Below are positions 1 to 5,149 of a stretch of 5,682 nucleotides of DNA, one piece after another. The DNA comes from an uncultured Planctomycetota bacterium (GTDB lineage Bacteria; Planctomycetota; UBA1135; UBA2386). How positions within the stretch are numbered: the stretch's first letter is position 1; each line of letters begins with the position of its first letter. The stretch is taken from NCBI GenBank assembly GCA_903925435.1, contig CAIYFF010000444.1, positions 1 to 5,682 on the forward strand, read 5' to 3'. The position numbers were made by a program, and so were the translations under genes. The notes below the pieces were generated by a model. The model saw only the letters and a list, made by a program, of their open reading frames with translations, searched no databases and had not been told where the DNA came from.

Positions 1-258
1 CCAGCGACCGCCGAGCATTCGATGCGAAACTACGAAGCGCTGCGCCGCCGCGAAGTCGGGCCTCGCCTTGCGCTCGCGGCGCTGCTGCAACGCGGGCTGC
101 GACACCCCACCATCGTTCGCACGGCGATCGGCGCGTTGCGGCGCATCCCGAGGCTGTGCGATCTCTTGGTCAACTTGACCGGGGACGCAATCCACCCGCG
201 CGACCTGCTGTCGCCGTCGTTCTGGCGCGAGTGGCAGAAGGCGAGGAGGTCAGCATGA
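1..258 (+). CDS. FAD-dependent oxidoreductase, geranylgeranyl-reductase-like, C-terminal fragment
   Basis: The frame is open from the left edge and ends in TGA at 256-258, giving the last 85 residues; the start and the FAD-binding Rossmann domain lie outside the window. What is visible is a basic helical tail: a Y-E-A-L-R-R-R helix, two leucine-rich helices, then a segment VNLTGDAIHPRDLLSPSFW near the end. From memory, this layout (helix, 'G..lrl..llqrglr.P', '..lv..tGd..pp...l.psf') is typical of the C-terminus of NAD(P)/FAD-dependent oxidoreductases of the geranylgeranyl reductase group, which reduce isoprenoid or polyketide double bonds. No catalytic or cofactor residue is in view, so the call rests on the tail alone. 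The stop overlaps the next start by 4 bases (ATGA), so the two genes are probably translated together. It could instead be another flavin monooxygenase. Confidence 0.5.
   Translation, partial: PATAEHSMRNYEALRRREVGPRLALAALLQRGLRHPTIVRTAIGALRRIPRLCDLLVNLTGDAIHPRDLLSPSFWREWQKARRSA
244..250 (+). promoter_or_regulatory. Ribosome binding site (AGGAGGT) for the exported YceI-like gene
   Basis: AGGAGGT lies 4 bases before the ATG at 255, inside the end of the upstream gene. It is a near-perfect match to the anti-Shine-Dalgarno sequence. It decides the start at 255 over the in-frame ATG at 156, which would give an extra 33 residues buried in the upstream gene. Confidence 0.75.
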
Positions 259-956
259 CGCGCTTCGTCGCAATGCATGCCACATGGCCCCTGGTCGCAG
301 GAGCTGCGGCGCTCCTTGCCGTGACGCAGTTGCGGCCGCCAGTTTCGGCGAGCGCGCCTGCAGACGTGCGAGTTGCTGCAGCGCCGAAGACGACGACCTT
401 GCCGCTGCCAGCGCACGAGGCCGTCATCGAAGGTGGCGAATACGAATCCCAACTCGATGGCAGCGCATTCCTGTTCACGACGGAGGTTGCTGCAGGCCCC
501 ATCCGCGCGAGGATCGAAGACGTGGAGGCCACGTGCACCGTCGACACGGCGTCGGTGAAGCAGCTCAACCTCGATTTGGACCTCGCCAATCTGGGCCCGA
601 CGAGCGAGGAGCACGGCGGACACGAGAGTTTTGCAGCGCAGTTGCGCGAAGCGCTCGGGATCGCTGTCCACGACAACCTTCGAATCACTGCGCGCTGCGT
701 CGATAGCGCCGCGATCCCAGGGACTCCGCTCCGGAGACTCCGATGCCACGGCGCGATTCGCCTCGACCGCGCATCCTGCGGAGTGAAGTTCGACCTGTGG
801 CAGTGCTCGATGACGAAGAACCGGTTCCGGCTCCAAGGCATCGTCGAGCTGGATTCTGCCTCGCTTGCCTTACCGCCCGTTCGCATCGGCGGTTTCTATT
901 CCACGCCACGTCCGATCCGGTTTGGTCTCGACCTCGCGTTCCGCCAAGCAGATTGA
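255..956 (+). CDS. Exported protein, possible YceI-like (lipocalin-like) domain
   Basis: A 233-residue protein. The N-terminus (basic residues, then a hydrophobic run at about residues 11-25 and an A/S/P-rich stretch to about 36) looks like a signal peptide or membrane anchor, so the rest probably acts outside the cytoplasm. The remaining ~180 residues look beta-rich, with alternating hydrophobic strands. The order of blocks recalls YceI: an opening strand pair at about 70-90, a long strand at about 103-111, a loop, strands at about 159-180 (HGAIRLDR), a 'VELDSASLAL' block at about 197-206 where YceI has its 'RsdFGl' strand, and a final 'IRFGLDLAF' strand. YceI family members bind polyisoprenoids. 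The similarity is by topology, not clear identity, so the family call is weak. Five cysteines (94, 148, 164, 175, 184) are unusual for YceI. The start is supported by the strong Shine-Dalgarno site and the ATGA overlap with the oxidoreductase gene. Confidence 0.75.
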   Translation: MTRFVAMHATWPLVAGAAALLAVTQLRPPVSASAPADVRVAAAPKTTTLPLPAHEAVIEGGEYESQLDGSAFLFTTEVAAGPIRARIEDVEATCTVDTASVKQLNLDLDLANLGPTSEEHGGHESFAAQLREALGIAVHDNLRITARCVDSAAIPGTPLRRLRCHGAIRLDRASCGVKFDLWQCSMTKNRFRLQGIVELDSASLALPPVRIGGFYSTPRPIRFGLDLAFRQAD

Positions 957-1043
957 CCAAGCTGAGGAGTGTCGCCTCGCTGTGGGGATTCCGCCCTGCA
1001 CTTCGTTTGTCGGAATAGCCGATGACTCGGCGACGATCCCCAG
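957..1043 (+). other. Intergenic spacer before the histidine kinase, small hairpins, no clear promoter
   Basis: This 87-base spacer holds several short inverted repeats: GAGG/CCTC (964-967/975-978), ATTCCG/CGGAAT (988-993/1011-1016), GGGGAT/ATCCCC (984-989/1036-1041) and GCCGA/TCGGC with a 4-base loop (1018-1022/1027-1031). The second and third could nest into one larger fold. None is followed by a T-run, so a Rho-independent terminator is not supported. I do not see a convincing -35/-10 pair. The kinase may be co-transcribed with the two genes before it or have its own unrecognised promoter. Confidence 0.4.
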
Positions 1044-2594
1044 ATGCCCGAGACTTCGAAACAGACGAGTTCCTTACGGCAAGTGTTCGGACTTGCGCTC
1101 GTCCCACTGTCTCTGGCGGTCGTGGCGAGCTTCGCGCTGATCCTCGTGCTGGTCGAGAACGTGCACGACAAGGTGGAGTGCATGTACATCGAGACCCGGC
1201 AGATCGCGCAGGCGCGTGCGCTGTCGGATGCACTGCACGGAATCGAGACCTGGGTCGCCGCGGCGCCCAAGCTCGAAGCGTCGGCTCGATCCGTGGCGGA
1301 TGCGGATGCACAGCAGCACCTCGCGACGGCGAAGACGATCCTCGGGCGGTTCCTGCCCGATGCTTCGGGCGAATCGGTGGATCACGCCATGCGACCAGGC
1401 ATCGAGGACCTGGGCCACGAGACGTCGGAACACAAGCTCGCCAAGTTCATCGAAATCGAACTGCAGCTGATGGAGGAACTGCTCTCGGATCAGCAGTCTG
1501 GCCTCCAGTTGGCAGACCCGCATGTGCGCGCAGCTTCGCGGACCGCGCTCGAGCTTGCCGCGGAGATCGAGGATCAGGCGCGAGCCCTCGGCGCCAGCTT
1601 GGTCTTGAGCTCCGAGCAATTCGTGCGCGTCGTTCTCGCCATCGGACTGGCGACGCTTGGCTTGCTCGTGGGCGCGGGCTTCCTGTTCCGCCGGCGCATC
1701 CTGCAGCCGATTGCGGCACTTCGCACCGCAGTGAGCCGAATCGAGAACGGCGACCTTCATCCCAAACTCACGCTGCCCCACGCCGACGAGTTTGGCGTGC
1801 TCGCCAAGACCATGCAGAGCATGGCCAACCGCATCCAAGCACACCGCGTCGACCTGGAAGAACGGGTCAAGCAGCGCACCACCGAGTTGCTGCGGACTGC
1901 GCGGCTTGCCGACCTCGGAACCTTGGCAGCGGGCGTCGCGCACGAGATCAACAACCCGCTTGCGGCAATCGCGACGTGCACCGAGGGCCTGCTTCGGGAT
2001 GGAAAGCGGCGAGGAGCGGATCTGGACCCTGATCCCGAGCGCGCTCGGACCATGGACTACCTTCAGATCATCGCGAAGGAAGCCATGCGTGCGCGGGACA
2101 CGACGCAGCGGCTCCTCGCGTTTGCGAGACCTGAATCCGGCCGAAAGAACCCCGTCTCGATCCAGCGCGAGGTCGATGACGTCGTCACGATGTTGGACCA
2201 CTCCGCGCAGCGCCTGGGCGTGCGACTCGAGAAAGACTGCGAGGACAATGCGCCAGCCGTGCTCGGCGATTCCGCGGACTTGCGGCAGGTGATCTTCAAC
2301 CTGGTCAAGAACGCGATCGATGCCAGCTTCGAAGGCGGCGTTGTCCGAATCCGCACGGCATCGCATGACGGCAAGGTCACGCTCGTGGTCGAAGACGAAG
2401 GCACTGGGGTCACGGTCGAACCGCTCGAGAAGGTTTTCGAGCCATTCGTGACCACCAAGGACCCCGGGAAGGGGACCGGCCTTGGCCTCGCGATCAGCCA
2501 TCGCATCGTGACGGATCACGGCGGCAGCATCCGCGTCTGCAACCGCGACGACCGCGGCGCCAGGTTCACCGTCGAGTTGCCGGCGTTGCTCTAG
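1044..2594 (+). CDS. Membrane sensor histidine kinase (HAMP-HisKA-HATPase_c)
   Basis: A 516-residue transmembrane sensor kinase that should autophosphorylate on a histidine and pass the phosphate to a response regulator. Layout: first membrane helix about 17-37; a helical, charged extracytoplasmic sensor region about 38-193 with no recognised ligand domain; second membrane helix about 194-215; HAMP about 216-268 (P222 and the later ADEF segment fit); a short coiled coil about 270-288; then HisKA with the H-box HEINNPL (phospho-acceptor H300). The ATP-binding domain is intact: N-box NLVKNAIDA (N419, N423), G1 box DEGTG (D451-G455), F-box FEPF (465-468) and G2 box GKGTGLGLA (475-483). The H-box and NPL style are those of NtrB/AtoS-like kinases, whose usual partners are NtrC-type regulators. 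No regulator lies next to it here and the next gene converges. An in-frame stop at 1023 makes ATG 1044 the earliest start, although no Shine-Dalgarno site is visible before it. Confidence 0.95.
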   Translation: MPETSKQTSSLRQVFGLALVPLSLAVVASFALILVLVENVHDKVECMYIETRQIAQARALSDALHGIETWVAAAPKLEASARSVADADAQQHLATAKTILGRFLPDASGESVDHAMRPGIEDLGHETSEHKLAKFIEIELQLMEELLSDQQSGLQLADPHVRAASRTALELAAEIEDQARALGASLVLSSEQFVRVVLAIGLATLGLLVGAGFLFRRRILQPIAALRTAVSRIENGDLHPKLTLPHADEFGVLAKTMQSMANRIQAHRVDLEERVKQRTTELLRTARLADLGTLAAGVAHEINNPLAAIATCTEGLLRDGKRRGADLDPDPERARTMDYLQIIAKEAMRARDTTQRLLAFARPESGRKNPVSIQREVDDVVTMLDHSAQRLGVRLEKDCEDNAPAVLGDSADLRQVIFNLVKNAIDASFEGGVVRIRTASHDGKVTLVVEDEGTGVTVEPLEKVFEPFVTTKDPGKGTGLGLAISHRIVTDHGGSIRVCNRDDRGARFTVELPALL

Positions 2595-2668
2595 AGCACG
2601 AAGCCCGAGCGTCCAAGCAACGGGAGCTCAAGCCCCCTTCGCAAGCCGATGCTCGCTCAGCCGCCCAT
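2595..2668. other. Convergent intergenic gap between kinase and exported protein, no clear terminator
   Basis: 74 bases separate two convergent stop codons. The only repeats are a weak CCCG/CGGG pair (2604-2607/2621-2624) with a 13-base loop, and a 10-base palindrome GCTCTAGAGC (2588-2597) that spans the TAG stop of the kinase. Neither has a T-run on either side. Termination here may be Rho-dependent, or the transcripts may overlap. Confidence 0.4.
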
Positions 2669-3925
2669 TCAGCGGAGCGGCGCTGCGCCCGCAGGCACCA
2701 CGACCGACCGGCGACCGAACGGGTCGCCAAGCAGCGGGTCGATCACGAGCCGAGCCCCGCGAGGCATGCGAAACTGCGCGCCGGACCATGCGACGCTGCC
2801 GTCTTCCTCAGCTTGCCAGACGCGCTTCTCGCCATCGGCAAGAGCGGCTGCGCGGTCCTCGGTCAGCGAGCCAGGAAGCGCGCCTCCGCCCGTCGGAGCC
2901 AGCAGCATCGTCACTCGGTAGCCCGGCATCAGTTTGACCTCTGCCAGCGGTGTGACCCAGCGCACCATGCGGTCACCGAAGTTGAAGATCGTGGCCCGCC
3001 CGCTGTAGCGGCCCGGCTCGATCACTCGCTCGATGCGCACTCCGGCATCGCCGACGCCAGGCCCGGCAGCCTGCGGATCCAACGGCGGATCGCACACCAA
3101 GCGGGACCCGTCGGGCAGGCTGCACTCAAATCCCCTGCTCGCGGCATGCAGCTGCGCCCAGGTGAACTCCGTCAAGGCGAACACTGCTGCGGTATCGGAC
3201 AGTTCGTCGAGCCGGACCGACGCAGTCCCAAACGAGCTGATGCGAGTGCCGCCGTGCAGCATCAGCAAGAACTCGCCGGTGTTCCGAACCTGCAGCTCAG
3301 CGCCTGCGGTGAGAGCCCGCGCGTTGTCGTGGTGGTAGAGCGGCACGAACGGCTCGTCGATCCCACTGCGCCACCAGACGCGGTCCGCCTGGCGCACCAC
3401 GACCGCGACATTGGGCTCATACGGCAGCGAAACGGGGCGGCGCGACTTGATCCAGGCCGGCCAATCCGGCGTCGCTGGCGGAGCCGGCGGCGGCAATTGG
3501 CTTGCCCCGAGCGGCAACTGCATCCCGCCACCCAGGCCCGTTGGGTATGCCCCGTAGTTGCCGAGGCTCGGCGGAAACACTGGGAAACCCTGGAACGCCT
3601 CTGGCCGGACCCAAGTTGGAAACAGATTGGATGGATCGAACCGCGGCTGCCCAGGGACCTCATCGAGTGTCGCGGCCCGCACCGAGCGAGGATCCCACGG
3701 CGACAGCGGCGGCATGCCCGGCTGCAGCGAAGGGACCGCAGCAGGCTGCTGCGTGCCCTGCGTTCCCTGCCCCTGCTGAGCACTAGGCGGCGCAGTCTGC
3801 CCGGACTGCTGCGGCCACGGGTAGCTCGGATAGGACTGGGCCGTTGCCGAAGCAGCCGCGATCAGCGCCTCTACGGCCAGGAGGAAAGACCCGGGAACTC
3901 CAATCGAAGACACTCGCATCGTCAC
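2669..3925 (-). CDS. Exported Pro/Gln-rich protein of unknown function with an internal repeat
   Basis: A 418-residue protein that I do not recognise. It begins with a signal peptide (hydrophobic core about 12-27, likely cleavage after A27-T-A29), then a low-complexity Pro/Gln/Gly/Ser linker about 30-75, and a second Pro/Gly-rich stretch about 115-155. The rest (about 165-418) looks beta-rich. It carries a short motif twice: LPDGSRLVCDPPLDP (270-284) and MPRGARLVIDPLLGDP (387-402), which suggests two related modules. The only cysteines, C268 and C278, flank the first copy and could form a disulfide. The GTG start at 3925 overlaps the phosphofructokinase stop as GTGA, which suggests translational coupling; an ATG two codons later (3919) is an equally good start and no Shine-Dalgarno site separates them. 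The segment around 205-245 (AGAELQVRNTGEFLLMLHGG) loosely recalls FecR-like beta domains, but I would not assign that family. Confidence 0.85.
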   Translation of the reverse strand: MTMRVSSIGVPGSFLLAVEALIAAASATAQSYPSYPWPQQSGQTAPPSAQQGQGTQGTQQPAAVPSLQPGMPPLSPWDPRSVRAATLDEVPGQPRFDPSNLFPTWVRPEAFQGFPVFPPSLGNYGAYPTGLGGGMQLPLGASQLPPPAPPATPDWPAWIKSRRPVSLPYEPNVAVVVRQADRVWWRSGIDEPFVPLYHHDNARALTAGAELQVRNTGEFLLMLHGGTRISSFGTASVRLDELSDTAAVFALTEFTWAQLHAASRGFECSLPDGSRLVCDPPLDPQAAGPGVGDAGVRIERVIEPGRYSGRATIFNFGDRMVRWVTPLAEVKLMPGYRVTMLLAPTGGGALPGSLTEDRAAALADGEKRVWQAEEDGSVAWSGAQFRMPRGARLVIDPLLGDPFGRRSVVVPAGAAPLR

Positions 3926-4968
3926 GGGGTGCTGATCGGCAAAAAGAAGGTCTCGTATCGATCCAGAAACTGGCCGGTGAGGACTTTTCGCTCAGCGACG
4001 GCCTCGCGCAGCGGCACCTCGATCACCTCGCCGGCGCGGAGCGCGGCCATGTAGCCAAACCGGCGCTCGAGCACCAGGCGGGCGGCCTTGGCGCCAAGGC
4101 GCAGCGCGAAAATGCGATCGAAGGCGATCGGCCTGCCAGCTCGCTGCAGGTGCGCGAGCACGACGGCGCGCGACTCCCAGCCCATCCGCTTCTGGATCTT
4201 CCTGGCGAGCAGATCGGCAACGCCGCCGGTCTTGAACTCGCCGAACTCGTCCTTGTCCATCGACGAGAGGCACTTGCCGTCCTCGAACACACGGCAGCCC
4301 TCGGCCACCGCAACGATGGCAGCGCGCGCGCCCGCCGTGCGGAGCTTGCCCAAGTTGGCACACAGTTCTTCGAGATGCGCCGGGCGCTCAGGAACCAGGA
4401 TGGCTTCCGCGCCTGCCGCCACACCGGCGTAGGCCGTGATCCAGCCTGCATGGCGGCCCATGCACTCGACCACCATCACGCGACTGTGCGACTCCGCCGT
4501 GCTGCGCAAGTCATCCATCGCGCGCGTGACCACTTCGACGGCGGAGAAGAATCCGAACGTGAAGTCCGTCGCCGACAGATCGTTGTCGATCGTCTTGGGC
4601 ACACCGACGATCGGCAGTTGGTGCTGGGTCCACAGCTTGTCCGCGGCCCCGAGCGTGCCCTCGCCACCGATCGCGACCACCGCGTCGAGCTTGTGCTTCG
4701 CAACCGTGGCCAGGCACTTCGGCACGTCGCGCTCCGGATGCCGATACGGGTTATCCCCGCTGCTGCCGAGCAGCGTGCCGCCGTGCGTCAGCAAGTGCTG
4801 GAAGTTGACGCCATCCAGCGGGAACACCTGATCCTCGATCAGGCCACGCCAACCGTCGCGGAACCCGACGAGCTCCGCGCCCTGCGCCGTAAGCCGTCGA
4901 CCGAGACCGCAGATCGCCGCATTGAGTCCGGGGGCGTCACCGCCGCCCGTGAACACTCCCACTCGCAT
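3922..4968 (-). CDS. pfkA: ATP-type 6-phosphofructokinase (group III)
   Basis: A 348-residue cytoplasmic enzyme that phosphorylates fructose 6-phosphate to the 1,6-bisphosphate, the committed glycolytic step. Family motifs appear in order: GGGDAPGLNA (8-17) of the nucleotide loop; GGEGT (101-105); PKTIDNDL (124-131) with the catalytic base D128 and D130; R163; MGRHAGW (170-176) for sugar phosphate binding; E223; R267; and HLQRAGRP (from H273). At the two positions that separate phosphoryl donors, it has G104 (ATP) and K125 (equivalent to E. coli 124, a lysine usually seen in PPi enzymes). The GGEG plus PKTIDND pair matches Streptomyces-type group III ATP-PFKs as I recall them, so ATP use is more likely than PPi. 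The allosteric site of E. coli PfkA cannot be judged from motifs. The start at 4968 is chosen over an in-frame upstream start at 5076 because of a GGAGG site 8 bases ahead and because the family begins exactly at this 'MRVGVFTGG' strand. Confidence 0.95.
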   Translation of the reverse strand: MRVGVFTGGGDAPGLNAAICGLGRRLTAQGAELVGFRDGWRGLIEDQVFPLDGVNFQHLLTHGGTLLGSSGDNPYRHPERDVPKCLATVAKHKLDAVVAIGGEGTLGAADKLWTQHQLPIVGVPKTIDNDLSATDFTFGFFSAVEVVTRAMDDLRSTAESHSRVMVVECMGRHAGWITAYAGVAAGAEAILVPERPAHLEELCANLGKLRTAGARAAIVAVAEGCRVFEDGKCLSSMDKDEFGEFKTGGVADLLARKIQKRMGWESRAVVLAHLQRAGRPIAFDRIFALRLGAKAARLVLERRFGYMAALRAGEVIEVPLREAVAERKVLTGQFLDRYETFFLPISTP

Positions 4969-4976
4969 CCAAACCG

Positions 4977-4981
4977 CCTCC
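4977..4981 (-). promoter_or_regulatory. Ribosome binding site (GGAGG) for pfkA
   Basis: On the minus strand, TTGGAGG precedes the ATG at 4968 with 8 bases between GGAGG and the start. This is ideal spacing and fixes the pfkA start. It excludes the 36-residue Arg/Pro-rich extension that a longer frame would add. Confidence 0.8.
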
Positions 4982-5002
4982 AAACAAGGCCATCCGACAC
5001 CA

Positions 5003-5067
5003 CGCGCAGCAGCGCGCCTCTGCGGACTTCGCAGATGAGGCAGAGACTTTGCCGAAGCGCGCGGCAA
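5003..5067 (-). other. Cluster of three hairpins in the leader between accC and pfkA
   Basis: Three potential stems lie within 65 bases. They are CGCGC/GCGCG with a 4-base loop (5003-5007/5012-5016); GCCTC-TGCG paired with CGCA-GAT-GAGGC, a 9-pair stem with a 3-base bulge (5016-5024/5030-5041); and TTGCCG/CGGCAA with a 7-base loop (5049-5054/5062-5067). The first two share a base and would compete. They sit in what would be the 5' untranslated leader of pfkA. GC-rich DNA makes short stems by chance, so function is unproven. No riboswitch class is recognised and no clear sigma-70 promoter is seen. Confidence 0.35.
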
Positions 5068-5103
5068 CGTCCACATCGAAATGCGGAGCTACGCAGTGCT
5101 TGT

Positions 5104-5135
5104 GGAGGCGCAGACGTTCCCTCGTCAGCGCCTCC
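5104..5135 (-). terminator. Strong stem-loop just after accC, possible terminator or 3'-end stabiliser
   Basis: Two 13-base arms (GGAGGCGCAGACG and CGTCAGCGCCTCC) pair with a single A:A-type mismatch (T:T on the minus strand) around a 6-base loop: 8 pairs, the mismatch, then 4 pairs. The structure begins 14 bases after the accC stop codon, the right place for a terminator. No T-run follows on the minus strand (the next bases read ACAAGCACTG), so it is not a classical intrinsic terminator. It may act with Rho, protect the 3' end of the accC message, or attenuate read-through into pfkA. Confidence 0.45.
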
Positions 5136-5149
5136 GCTCGTTGCGCCAC

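Noticed and set aside
156..254. An earlier ATG for the YceI-like exported protein
   Set aside because: It would bury 33 residues inside the upstream gene and place the signal peptide internally. The ATG at 255 has AGGAGGT and an ATGA overlap.
1022..2032. A 336-residue plus-strand frame overlapping the kinase start
   Set aside because: It is a +1-type shadow of the kinase gene with an Arg/Ala/Pro-rich, motif-free product and stops in the middle of the kinase.
1074..2519. A 481-residue open frame on the minus strand opposite the histidine kinase
   Set aside because: The kinase on the plus strand has every catalytic box in order. The antisense product is Arg/His-rich and shows no domain, signal or ribosome site that I can see.
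2588..2597. A 10-base palindrome GCTCTAGAGC at the kinase stop codon
   Set aside because: It is short, has no loop and no T-run, and is seen once. It is likely chance and is not called as an operator or terminator.
2813..4054. A 413-residue plus-strand open frame opposite the exported protein
   Set aside because: The minus-strand frame has a signal peptide, ordered beta modules and start/stop coupling with pfkA. The plus frame is Arg-rich and featureless and crosses the gene junction.
5041..5065. A GG-N10-GC spacing on the minus strand before pfkA resembling a sigma-54 promoter
   Set aside because: Only the minimal GG/GC dinucleotides match; the TGGCAC and TTGC(A/T) contexts are absent, and such a match is common in GC-rich DNA.
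4969..5076. A 36-residue N-terminal extension of pfkA
   Set aside because: The family starts at the MRVGVFTGG strand, and a GGAGG site sits 8 bases before that ATG. The extension is low-complexity Arg/Pro/Ala and lies in the hairpin-rich spacer.
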